36,717 nucleotides of DNA from Candidatus Enterenecus stercoripullorum (GTDB taxonomy: Bacteria > Bacillota > Clostridia > Oscillospirales > Oscillospiraceae). The position numbers and the translations under genes were made by a program. Below the pieces are notes generated by a model. It did not search any database. It was not told where the DNA came from and saw only the letters and a list, made by a program, of their open reading frames with translations. Below, piece by piece: positions 20,273 to 28,059 of this stretch (its first letter is position 1; each line of letters opens with the position of its first letter). The stretch is taken from positions 1-36,717 of the forward strand of contig DVKM01000025.1 of the NCBI GenBank assembly GCA_018716015.1. The letters are read 5' to 3'.

Positions 20273-22015
20273 ATGCTCAAAACATTGATGAAATCCATCG
20301 GAGAGTATCGGAAGGTCACCATACTCACTCCGGTCCTGGTCATTGGCGAGGTGATCGTGGAATGTCTCATCCCCTTCATCATCTCCACCCTGGTAAGCGA
20401 GATTCAGCAAGGCTGCGAGCTGTCCGTCATCATGCGGTACGGCGGCCTGCTCATCGTCATGGCCGGTGCAGCCCTGCTGCTGGGCTGGGCTGCGGGCACT
20501 ACCTGCGCCGCCGCCTCCACGGGCTTTGCCCGCAATCTGCGCAGGAATATGTTCTACTCCATCCAGGGGTATTCCTTTGCCAACATCGACAAATTTTCCA
20601 CCTCGTCCCTGGTTACCCGGCTGACCACCGATGTGACCAACGTGCAGTTTGCCTTCATGATGATCATCCGCACTGCCATCCGCTGCCCGCTGATGCTGGT
20701 GTTCGCCTTCACCATCTCCTTCATCATGGCCGGCTCCATGTCCTTTATCTTCCTGTTCACCATCCCGGTGCTGGCCATTGGCCTGATCCTGGTCATCTGG
20801 AAAACGGTGCCCCTGTTCCGCAAGGTGTTTAAGAAGTATGACCGGCTCAATGAGTCCATCCAGGAAAACGTGCAGGCCATGCGGGTGGTCAAGTCCTACG
20901 TGCGGGAGGACTATGAGAAGAAGAAGTTCGCAGCGGCCGCTGAGGACGTATGCGCCGACTTCACCCGGGCGGAAAAGATCCTGGCCCTGAACTCCCCCCT
21001 GATGCAGTTCTGCGTCTACGCCGCCTCCACCCTCATCATGGGCGTGGGTGCCTATGTCATCATCACCACCCGAGGCACGGATCTGGATGTGGGCCAGCTG
21101 TCCGCCCTGTTAAACTACAGCATCCAGATCCTCATGAGCCTGATGATGCTGTCCATGGTCTTCGTCATGATCACCATGGCCTTTGAGTCCGCCCACCGGA
21201 TCTCCGAGGTGCTTCAGGAAAAGAGCAGCCTGACCTCTCCTCCCAACGCGGTCACCCAGGTCAAGGACGGCTCCATCGACTTTGACAACGTCAACTTCCG
21301 CTACTCCCAGCACGCCGAGCGCATGGCTTTGTCTAACGTGAACCTGCATATCCGCTCCGGCGAGACCATCGGCATCCTGGGCGGCACCGGCTCGTCCAAG
21401 AGCTCGCTCATCCAGCTCATCCCCCGCCTGTACGACGTCACCGAGGGCTGCGTCAAGGTGGGCGGCATCGACGTGCGGGACTACGATCTAGAGGCGCTGC
21501 GCAACCAGGTGGCCGTGGTGCTGCAAAAGAATGTGCTGTTCTCCGGCACCATCAAGGAGAACCTGCGCTGGGGTGATCAGAACGCCACCGACGCGGAGCT
21601 GGTCCAGGCCTGCAAACTGGCCCAGGCCGATGAGTTTATCCGGCAGTTCCCCAAGGGCTATGATACCTACATCGAGCAGGGCGGCACCAATGTGTCCGGC
21701 GGCCAGAAGCAGCGGCTGTGTATCGCCCGGGCCCTGCTGAAAAAGCCCAAGATCCTGATTCTGGACGACTCCACCTCCGCCGTGGACACCAAGACCGACG
21801 CGCTGATCCGCAAGGCCTTCCGGGAGTACCTGCCCGACACCACCAAGATCATCGTGGCCCAGCGGGTGGCCTCGGTAGAGGATGCCGACCGTATCCTGAT
21901 CATGGACGGCGGGCAGATCGTGGCCATCGGCAACCACGAGGAGCTGCTGGCCTCCAACCCCATCTACCAGGAGATCTACGAGTCTCAGAACAAAGGAGGG
22001 AAAGCGGATGAATAA
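20273..22015 (+). CDS. ABC exporter half-transporter, degenerate-site subunit
   Basis: A 580-residue protein: a six-helix exporter domain (about 1-310) and an ATPase domain (335-580). Walker A is GGTGSSKSS (370-378), with a serine in place of the usual glycine before lysine. The signature VSGGQ is at 474-478. In Walker B, ILDDSTSAVD, the catalytic glutamate is Asp499, and the switch histidine is Gln530 (VAQRVAS). These changes are those of the non-catalytic half of heterodimeric exporters such as BmrC/BmrD or TM287/TM288. The last eight bases overlap the next gene, its partner. The substrate is unknown; drug or lipid export is typical. The start is ATG 20273 behind GAGGAGAAAGGAAAG. Confidence 0.92.
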   Translation: MLKTLMKSIGEYRKVTILTPVLVIGEVIVECLIPFIISTLVSEIQQGCELSVIMRYGGLLIVMAGAALLLGWAAGTTCAAASTGFARNLRRNMFYSIQGYSFANIDKFSTSSLVTRLTTDVTNVQFAFMMIIRTAIRCPLMLVFAFTISFIMAGSMSFIFLFTIPVLAIGLILVIWKTVPLFRKVFKKYDRLNESIQENVQAMRVVKSYVREDYEKKKFAAAAEDVCADFTRAEKILALNSPLMQFCVYAASTLIMGVGAYVIITTRGTDLDVGQLSALLNYSIQILMSLMMLSMVFVMITMAFESAHRISEVLQEKSSLTSPPNAVTQVKDGSIDFDNVNFRYSQHAERMALSNVNLHIRSGETIGILGGTGSSKSSLIQLIPRLYDVTEGCVKVGGIDVRDYDLEALRNQVAVVLQKNVLFSGTIKENLRWGDQNATDAELVQACKLAQADEFIRQFPKGYDTYIEQGGTNVSGGQKQRLCIARALLKKPKILILDDSTSAVDTKTDALIRKAFREYLPDTTKIIVAQRVASVEDADRILIMDGGQIVAIGNHEELLASNPIYQEIYESQNKGGKADE

Positions 22016-23891
22016 CGCGAGAGGCACTCTGGGACGCCTGCTGCGCACCATTGTAGCGTTCTACCCTGTGATGGCTCCGCTGACCCTGCTGTGCATCCTG
22101 TTCAGCGCCGTAGTCAACGCCATCCCCTCTATCTTTATGCAGAATATCATCGCCGTCATTGAAGGCAGCTGGCAGTCCGGCGACTGGGCCGGCGTGTCCG
22201 GGCAAATCTTTCGCCTGGTGGGCACCCTGGCTACCGCCTATGTGATCTCCCTGATCAGCGTGTTTACCTGGACCCGGTTGATGGCCATTATGACCCAGGG
22301 GCTGCTGAAGAAGCTGCGGTGCAAGATGTTTGACGGGATGCAGGACCTGCCCATCCGCTACTTCGACACCCACAACCACGGCGACATCATGAGCTACTAT
22401 ACCAACGACATTGACACCTTGCGCCAGCTGGTATCCCAGAGCATCCCCCAACTGATCAACTCCGGGGTCATCGTGATCACCGTGGTGTTCATCATGCTCT
22501 ATTACAGCCTGTGGCTGGCGCTGGTCATTATCGCCGGGGTGGTGTGCATGCTCATTGTCATCAAGAAGGTGGGCGGCGGTTCCGCCCGGTTCTTCCGCCG
22601 CCAGCAAACCGCGCTGGGCAAGATGGAGGGCTTTGTGGAGGAGCTGATGAACGGCCAGAAGGTGGTCAAAGTCTTTTGCCACGAGGAGGAGACGGGCAAG
22701 GACTTCGACCAGGTCAACGACGCGCTGTTCTCCGACTCGAAAAAAGCCAACACCTACGCTAACACCCTCATGCCCATTCTCAACAACATGGGCAACGTGC
22801 TCTACGCTATTGTGGCCATAGTGGGCGGCCTGCTGCTGCTGTTCCAGGTCCCCAACGTCTCCCTTTCCGGCATGGCCATCAGCATCAGTATTGTCGTTCC
22901 CTTCCTGAACATGACCAAGCAGTTTGCCGGAAACATCGGCCAGGTCTCCCAGCAGATCAACTCCGTGGTCATGGGCATGGCCGGCGCCGCCCGGATCTTT
23001 GAACTGATGGACCAGAAGCCGGAGGTGGACGAAGGCACCATCACCCTGGTCAACGCCAAGGAGCAGGCCGACGGCTCGCTGAAGGAGTGCCAGGAGCGCA
23101 CCAATGTGTGGGGCTGGCGCCGGGTCAATCCCGACGGCACCGTCACCCTCACCCGCCTCACCGGCGATGTGCGCATGGAACATGTGGATTTCGGCTACGA
23201 TCCCAAAAAAACCGTTCTCCATGACATCACCTTGTATGCCGAGCCAGGGCAGAAGGTGGCCTTTGTGGGTGCCACCGGTGCTGGCAAGACCACTATCACC
23301 AACCTCATTAACCGCTTCTATGACATCCACAACGGTCGTATCCTCTACGATGGCATCGACATCATGAACATTAAAAAAGCGGATCTGCGCCGGAGCCTGG
23401 GCATTGTGCTCCAGGACACCAACCTGTTCACCGGCACCGTCATGGAAAACATCCGCTACGGCAACCTGAACGCTTGCGACGAGGAGTGTATCGCCGCGGC
23501 CCAGCTGGCCGGCGCCCACGACTTCATTACCCGTCTGCCCGACGGCTACAACACCATGCTCACCAGCAACGGTACCAACCTGTCCCAGGGCCAGCGCCAG
23601 CTGCTGGCCATCGCCCGGGCCGCCGTGGCCGATCCCCCGGTGATGATCATGGACGAGGCCACCTCTTCCATCGACACCCGTACCGAGGCCATCGTCCAGC
23701 AGGGTATGGATGCGCTGATGTGCAACCGCACGGTATTTGTCATCGCCCACCGCCTGTCCACCGTGAAGAACTCCGATGTCATCATGGTGCTGGAGCAGGG
23801 CCGGATCATTGAGCGGGGCAGCCATGAGGAACTGATTGCCAAAAAGGGCAAGTACTACCAGCTGTATACCGGTGCGTTTGAGCTAGAATAA
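22008..23891 (+). CDS. ABC exporter half-transporter, catalytic-site subunit
   Basis: A 627-residue exporter-type ABC protein with an N-terminal six-helix domain (about 20-325). An insertion of about 40 residues follows (near 345-385, containing ERTNVWGWRRVNPDG), then the ATPase domain. Walker A is VGATGAGKTT (about 419-428). The signature is NLSQGQRQ (about 524-531), with Gln in place of the second glycine. Walker B is MIMDEATSS with a normal Glu, and the H-loop is IAHRLSTV. Together with the preceding subunit, this gives one competent and one degenerate ATP site. The start overlaps the upstream stop, so translation is coupled. It is followed by a hairpin that opens repeat element B1. Confidence 0.92.
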   Translation: MNNARGTLGRLLRTIVAFYPVMAPLTLLCILFSAVVNAIPSIFMQNIIAVIEGSWQSGDWAGVSGQIFRLVGTLATAYVISLISVFTWTRLMAIMTQGLLKKLRCKMFDGMQDLPIRYFDTHNHGDIMSYYTNDIDTLRQLVSQSIPQLINSGVIVITVVFIMLYYSLWLALVIIAGVVCMLIVIKKVGGGSARFFRRQQTALGKMEGFVEELMNGQKVVKVFCHEEETGKDFDQVNDALFSDSKKANTYANTLMPILNNMGNVLYAIVAIVGGLLLLFQVPNVSLSGMAISISIVVPFLNMTKQFAGNIGQVSQQINSVVMGMAGAARIFELMDQKPEVDEGTITLVNAKEQADGSLKECQERTNVWGWRRVNPDGTVTLTRLTGDVRMEHVDFGYDPKKTVLHDITLYAEPGQKVAFVGATGAGKTTITNLINRFYDIHNGRILYDGIDIMNIKKADLRRSLGIVLQDTNLFTGTVMENIRYGNLNACDEECIAAAQLAGAHDFITRLPDGYNTMLTSNGTNLSQGQRQLLAIARAAVADPPVMIMDEATSSIDTRTEAIVQQGMDALMCNRTVFVIAHRLSTVKNSDVIMVLEQGRIIERGSHEELIAKKGKYYQLYTGAFELE

Positions 23892-23892
23892 T

Positions 23893-24110
23893 CCCTTTGG
23901 AAAGGCTGTGCCTTTCCAAAGGGTCCTTTAGCGGCCCGCCGCAGCACACCCGCCGTAAAGGACGCGGCTGGCACGTTTGCGGGCCGGGAAGAATTTTCAT
24001 CCGGGTACACCCCCCGGCCGAAAACAGGTTACAATTTTTCACGGCGCACCACACAGTGCGCCGTGAACTCTGCGAAGCTGAAAAGGGCACCGCCAGCGGC
24101 GGTGCCCTTT
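23893..24110 (+). repeat. Hairpin-bounded intergenic element B, copy 1
   Basis: The left hairpin pairs CCCTTTGGAAAGG (23893-23905) with CCTTTCCAAAGGG (23911-23923). The core, 23931-24079, aligns with the minus strand of 31256-31111: GCGGCCCGC.GCAGC, GTTTG.GGGCC, TTTTC.TCC.GGTACAC, GGCCGAAAACAG, and GAACTCTGCGA.GCT in the same order. An internal stem CACGGCGCAC/GTGCGCCGTG (24040-24049/24056-24065) replaces a GCGCC/GGCGC stem in the other copy. The right hairpin AAAGGGCACCGCC/GGCGGTGCCCTTT (24082-24094/24098-24110) also serves as terminator for the convergent importer operon. No gene is called. Confidence 0.75.
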
Positions 24111-24124
24111 CTTTTCTATCCCTG

Positions 24125-24922
24125 TCAGTCCGACAGCAGCATTCTGTCATTGTCCAACGTCCTGCCTGTCCCCTCCCGGAACTTCCGCAGCAGGTCATCC
24201 ACCGTCATGCCGGAGCGTTCCTCCCCATTCACATCCAGCACGATCTTCCCCTCCGACATCATCAGGGTACGGTTGCCCACATTCAAGGCCTGGGCCATGT
24301 TGTGGGTCACCATCAGGCAGGTGATCTTCTCCCGGGCCACCACCTGGCGGGTGAGGGCCAGCACCTGGTCGGCGGCGGCGGGGTCCAGAGCGGCGGTATG
24401 TTCGTCCAGCAGCAGCAGCTGTGGGGGCACCAGGGTAGCCATGAGCAGGGTGAGAGCCTGGCGCTGCCCGCCGGACAGAAGCCCCACCGGCTGGCTCATC
24501 CGGTCCTCCAGCCCCATGCCCAACAGGGCCAGCCGCTCCTGGAAGAAGGCCCGGTCCTTTCTGGACAGGCGGCTGAAAGGGTTGCCCTTGGCCGAGCGCA
24601 GGTAGGCCAGGGCCAAGTTCTCCTCAATGGTCATGGAGGGCGCGGTGCCCTTCAGGGGATCCTGAAACAGCCGGCCGATCCCTCGGCTGCGCCGGTGTTC
24701 CGGCTGGAAGGTGATGTCCCTCCCGCCCAGCACGATACTCCCCTCGTCCACATAGAACACGCCGGCCACAGCATTGAGCAGGGTGGACTTACCTGCCCCG
24801 TTGGATCCGATGATGGTGACGAAGTCTCCCGCCTCCAGGTGGAGGGACAGCCCGGACAGCGCTTTTTTCTCGTTGGCCGTGCCGGGATGAAAAGTTTTGG
24901 AAATCGATTTCACGTCCAGCAT
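24125..24922 (-). CDS. ABC importer ATP-binding protein (tryptophan-type TrpXYZ family)
   Basis: A 265-residue ATPase: Walker A IIGSNGAGKST (about 38-48), signature LLSGGQRQAL, and Walker B LLLLDEHTAALD with the DEHTAALD variant typical of the COG1101 group, followed by MVTHNM. It powers uptake with the permease and binding protein encoded upstream. The start is ATG 24922 behind GGGAGGGG, one base after the permease stop; a longer frame from 25015 lies within the permease gene. It is last in the operon under the tryptophan T-box at 27038-27325. It ends at the hairpin at 24082-24110. Confidence 0.9.
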   Translation of the reverse strand: MLDVKSISKTFHPGTANEKKALSGLSLHLEAGDFVTIIGSNGAGKSTLLNAVAGVFYVDEGSIVLGGRDITFQPEHRRSRGIGRLFQDPLKGTAPSMTIEENLALAYLRSAKGNPFSRLSRKDRAFFQERLALLGMGLEDRMSQPVGLLSGGQRQALTLLMATLVPPQLLLLDEHTAALDPAAADQVLALTRQVVAREKITCLMVTHNMAQALNVGNRTLMMSEGKIVLDVNGEERSGMTVDDLLRKFREGTGRTLDNDRMLLSD

Positions 24923-24923
24923 A

Positions 24924-25832
24924 TCAGGCCCCTCCCTTGCGTCCGGCAGCCATCTTCCGCTTCTGGAAGGCCACCCACCTTCTGATGCTGGGCGCGGCGA
25001 TGGCCAGGCCCACAATGGCGGCAGTGAGCAGCTTCAGGCAGTCCACCGGCACCACCTTGGTGTAAAACACGATGGCGTAGATAAAGCGGTAGATGATGGA
25101 CCCCACCACAGCGGCGGCCACCCCTTTGAACACCGTCCGGCGGCCCAGCACCGTCTCACCGATGATCAGGCAGGCCAGCCCGATGACCACAATGCCGGTT
25201 CCGGAATTGATGTCCACCGTTTTCTGGTACTGCCCCACCATTGCTCCAGCCAGGGCGGTGAGGGCATTGGAGAGGCAAAGGCCCACCGTAACGGTAAAGG
25301 TGGGGTTGACCGACGAGGCCCGGACCATGTCCCGGTTGTCCCCGGTGGCCCGGATGGACAGGCCAAGCCGGGTGCCCAGAAACAGCACCAGCAGCCCCCC
25401 GGCGGCCAGGGTAACGATGGCCGCCAGCAAAAGTTCGCTGTAACCTCCGCCAATCCCGGCATCCCGCAGCAGGGTGAAAATTGTGTCGGCCCGCAAAAGG
25501 CTGGCGTTGGACCTCCACCCCATGGCCATCAGGTTGACGGTATACAGCCCCGTGTTGGTCACAATGCCCGCCAGAATAGAGGGCACCCCCAGCCGGGTCT
25601 GGAGAAAGGCGGTGACAAAACCGGCGCAGGCCCCCGCCGCCAAAGCCGCAGGGATGGCCAGAATGGGGTGGCCCCCGGCGGCCAGGGTGACGGATACTGC
25701 GGCCCCCAGCACAAAACAGCCGTCAGTGGTCAGATCAGCGATATCCAAGATCCGGTAGCTTAAAAAGAGGGCCATGGCCACCAAGGCATACAGGAATCCC
25801 AGTTCCAACGCGGTTTGTGTAATCAGTAACAC
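24924..25832 (-). CDS. ABC importer permease (tryptophan-type TrpXYZ family)
   Basis: A 302-residue membrane protein with about eight to nine helices, related to the branched-chain/ribose-type permeases of the COG4120 group: LSYRILDIADLTTDGCFVLGAA near the start and LGLSIRATGDNRDMVRASSVN in the coupling region. The start is GTG 25832, nine bases after AAAGGAG. An ATG inside that spacing (25840) opens only a five-codon out-of-frame stretch and is ignored. It lies between the binding-protein gene (68 bases upstream) and the ATPase gene. Confidence 0.9.
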   Translation of the reverse strand: MLLITQTALELGFLYALVAMALFLSYRILDIADLTTDGCFVLGAAVSVTLAAGGHPILAIPAALAAGACAGFVTAFLQTRLGVPSILAGIVTNTGLYTVNLMAMGWRSNASLLRADTIFTLLRDAGIGGGYSELLLAAIVTLAAGGLLVLFLGTRLGLSIRATGDNRDMVRASSVNPTFTVTVGLCLSNALTALAGAMVGQYQKTVDINSGTGIVVIGLACLIIGETVLGRRTVFKGVAAAVVGSIIYRFIYAIVFYTKVVPVDCLKLLTAAIVGLAIAAPSIRRWVAFQKRKMAAGRKGGA

Positions 25833-25900
25833 TGCTTCATGCTCCTTTCCATGCCGGTGCCCCCGGCCAGCGCCGGGGCGGCAGACCAGGGAGGGCGGAA

Positions 25901-26962
25901 TCAGTCCTCCGTGGTGGTCACCTCCACCACCTGGCCATACTGCTCGAACATCGAGTAATCTGCGTTCAGCGCCGTGGCGGTCTCAGTATTGACGGTGATG
26001 ATGCCCCCGTCCATCAGGTAATAATCCTCCATCTCCTCCATGCCCTGGGTGATGGCCTGATAGGCCAGGTCGGCGGTGTAAGCCCCCAGGTCGGTATAGT
26101 TCACACCGCAGGTGGCAAAGGCGCCATTGCGTACAAAGGAGTCCGCCCCGGTATAGTGGGGGATCCCCGCCGCGGCCAGATCTTCATAGATGGCCAGCTC
26201 CGCGGCGGCAATCACATTATCCGTGGGGGTGAAAACGGCGTCCACGCCGGCGGCAATGAGGGCGGCGGAGGCGGCGATCACCTCGTCATTGGTAGTGGCG
26301 GTCTGCTCAATGTAGGAGATGTCCTTGCTATCCAGATAGGCCTTTGCCTCGGCAATGGGGGTGGCGGAGTTGGGCTCCGACAGGGAATAGAGCAGACCCA
26401 CCGTCTCCACCTGGGGATTTTGGGCCAGCATCATGTCCAGGATCAGCTGGGTGTTCAGCCCGTCGCTGGTGCCGGTGACATAGTCGATCCCGGTCAGCTC
26501 CGCTGTGGCGGGATCGGACACCGCGGCATAGACCACGGGCGTGCCCGTTTCCTCAGCGCTCACCGCAGCCACCTGGGCGGCAGTGCTGGCAATGGGGATG
26601 ATGGCGTCCACCCCGTCGGCAATGGCCTGGTCCGCAAGCTGCACCAGCACGGTCTGATCCCCCTGTCCGGAGGTGGTGGTATACTGAATGGTCACGCCGT
26701 TCTCCCCGGCGATCTCGGTCAGCCTTGCCTCAATAGCCTTGGCAATTTCATCCAGAGAGGGGTGGTCCATCTGCTTGATGATGGCCACGGTGTACGTCTC
26801 CCCCGTGCCCTGGCTGCTTTCCGCACCGGCACTGGCGGGGGTATCGCTGGCGCCGGACTGGGACTGCTGCCCGGCGCTGTTGGAACAGGCCGCCAGGGAC
26901 AGGCCCAAGGCACAGGCGGCGGTGAGGGCAAAGAGCTTCTTGACCAAATTGCATTTTTTCAT
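25901..26962 (-). CDS. ABC importer substrate-binding lipoprotein, probably tryptophan
   Basis: A 353-residue lipoprotein. A basic start (MKKCNLVKK), hydrophobic stretch and lipobox LAAC with Cys26 mark export and lipidation. A Ser/Ala/Gly-rich linker runs to residue about 50, then the periplasmic-binding fold of the ABC_sub_bind family: YTVAIIKQMDHPSLDEI, ADGVDAIIPIASTAAQVA, VDAVFTPTDNVIAAA. Family members bind aromatic amino acids or other small ligands. The upstream T-box reads UGG, so tryptophan is the likely substrate. The start is ATG 26962 behind GGAGG; in-frame codons upstream to 27301 run through the T-box and are not protein. Confidence 0.9.
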   Translation of the reverse strand: MKKCNLVKKLFALTAACALGLSLAACSNSAGQQSQSGASDTPASAGAESSQGTGETYTVAIIKQMDHPSLDEIAKAIEARLTEIAGENGVTIQYTTTSGQGDQTVLVQLADQAIADGVDAIIPIASTAAQVAAVSAEETGTPVVYAAVSDPATAELTGIDYVTGTSDGLNTQLILDMMLAQNPQVETVGLLYSLSEPNSATPIAEAKAYLDSKDISYIEQTATTNDEVIAASAALIAAGVDAVFTPTDNVIAAAELAIYEDLAAAGIPHYTGADSFVRNGAFATCGVNYTDLGAYTADLAYQAITQGMEEMEDYYLMDGGIITVNTETATALNADYSMFEQYGQVVEVTTTED

Positions 26963-27003
26963 GTTCGGTTCCTCCAATGATTTTGATTTCAGGTGGCAGA
27001 TGA

Positions 27004-27028
27004 CCGGCCGCTTCGCCAAGGCGGCCGG
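27004..27028 (-). other. Extra hairpin between the T-box terminator and the binding-protein gene
   Basis: CCGGCCGC (27004-27011) pairs with GCGGCCGG (27021-27028), with further pairing in the loop. It has no T-run. It could stabilise the mRNA 5' end after antitermination. Confidence 0.4.
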
Positions 27029-27037
27029 GGAGGTCAA

Positions 27038-27325
27038 AGCAAAGAAAAAAGCCTTTGCCCCCATCCATGGGACAAAAGCTGCTGCTTCTGCGATACCACC
27101 CAAATTGACGTTAAAAACGTCCGCTCGCTTACGCGTACCATCATACGCGCCCCGGTGGATAACGGGTGGGTGCCCGTCGGTCCCTACTTGGTCTCCCGTT
27201 CGGTCCGCCCTCCGAAGTCCATTCACCGGCCGCGCCCCGCCCCGATTCCACCATCCGGGACTCTCTGAAGGTTTGCCGCGCCGGCTACTTCTCTCCGTCA
27301 CAGGTTTCAGGTATTTTCTTGTTAT
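27038..27325 (-). promoter_or_regulatory. T-box leader, tryptophan-specific, controlling the ABC importer
   Basis: On the minus strand the T-box core GGGTGGTATCGCAG is at 27101-27088. The terminator pairs GCTTTTGTCCC with GGGGGCAAAGGC (including G-U pairs) and ends in TTTTTT near 27048. Stem I begins GGAGAGAAGTAG. The specifier loop reads GAATGGAC; TGG (27221-27219) is tryptophan and lies about 104 bases from the predicted transcription start, the same distance as in the cysteine T-box of this window. Confidence 0.92.
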
Positions 27326-27330
27326 GTGTC

Positions 27331-27359
27331 ATTATACGCATCCCCCCGGCTTTTGTCAA
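27331..27359 (-). promoter_or_regulatory. Consensus promoter of the tryptophan importer operon
   Basis: On the minus strand a perfect TTGACA (27359-27354), 17-base spacer and a perfect TATAAT (27336-27331). Full consensus fits a promoter whose control lies in the T-box rather than at initiation. Confidence 0.93.
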
Positions 27360-27411
27360 CCCCTTTTGCGAGAAAATTTTTTACCGAGCTAAAGCGGCAC
27401 AGTGATTTTTC

Positions 27412-27462
27412 CTGAAAATATTTCAGATTTTCCATGGGGTGGGCCCCTATTTTGTTGTATAA
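27412..27462 (+). promoter_or_regulatory. Candidate control region of the ECF sigma gene
   Basis: CTGAAA (27412-27417) and TTTCAG (27421-27426) form a palindrome around ATA. A TATAAT box follows at about 27459, some 35 bases before the ATG. No normal -35 box stands 17 bases upstream, so the promoter type is uncertain; it could be autoregulated by the sigma factor itself. Confidence 0.4.
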
Positions 27463-27498
27463 TAGGGTAAAGAGACCAGAAGGAGAGGAGGGAACGCC

Positions 27499-28059
27499 AT
27501 GGGCCGCCGGGACGAGGACCGGAGGCTGGCCAGCCGGATGGCCCGCCGGGCGGCGGGGGCGCTGGAGGAGTTCCAGACCGCCTACACCCCCCTGCTGCGC
27601 TACATCATCGCCCCCATCCTCCACGACCAGCGGGACCAGGAGGAGTGCCTGGCCGATGCCATCCACCGGGCCTGGGTGTCCATCGAGCGGTTTAACCCGA
27701 ATCGGGGATCCCTGGCCGCATGGCTGGCCGCTATCGCCCGGAACGCCGCCCTCAACCGCCTGCGGGAGCAGGGCCGCTACCCCCAGTGGGAACCCTTGGA
27801 CGACCACCCCCACCTGTCCGACCCCGCCCAGGGGCCGGAGGAGGTCCTGCTCACCGCCGAGCTGGCCCAGGCTCTGCGCCGGGCGGTGGATGGGCTGTCC
27901 CCCTGGGACCGGAACCTGTTCCTGCGCAAGTACTACTACTATCAGTCCACCGCCCAGATGGCCGCCGAGTTGGGACTCACCGTCCGGGGGGTGGAGGGGC
28001 GGCTGTACCGCATCCGCAAGCGCCTACAAAAGGAGTTGAGAGGTGACTGGCATGACTGA
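27499..28059 (+). CDS. ECF-type RNA polymerase sigma factor
   Basis: A 186-residue sigma-70-family protein with regions 2 and 4 only. Region 2 is near residues 22-90, with QEECLADAIHRAWVSIERF and NRGSLAAWLAAIARNAALNRLRE as the core-binding and -10-reading helices. Region 4 is near 125-180, with LSPWDRNLFLRKYYYYQSTAQMAAELGLTVRGVEGRLYRIRKRL as helix-turn-helix. The start is ATG 27499 behind AGGAGAGGAGGG. It overlaps the following membrane-protein gene by eight bases, the usual arrangement of a sigma factor with its controlling partner. Its target promoters are unknown. Confidence 0.92.
   Translation: MGRRDEDRRLASRMARRAAGALEEFQTAYTPLLRYIIAPILHDQRDQEECLADAIHRAWVSIERFNPNRGSLAAWLAAIARNAALNRLREQGRYPQWEPLDDHPHLSDPAQGPEEVLLTAELAQALRRAVDGLSPWDRNLFLRKYYYYQSTAQMAAELGLTVRGVEGRLYRIRKRLQKELRGDWHD

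Noticed and set aside
19943-20410. Minus-strand frame over the exporter leader
   Set aside because: No ribosome site, overlaps the start of the exporter, and no recognisable domain.
21900-23825. 641-codon frame antisense to the second ABC exporter subunit
   Set aside because: His/Gly/Asp-rich antisense shadow of a conserved gene.
23893-24110. Simple pair of terminators for convergent genes
   Set aside because: The flanking hairpins probably do terminate, but this does not account for the shared 150-base core found again at 31111-31256.
25823-25840. Five-codon ATG frame just before the permease GTG
   Set aside because: Out of frame and only incidental; the ribosome-site spacing favours GTG 25832.
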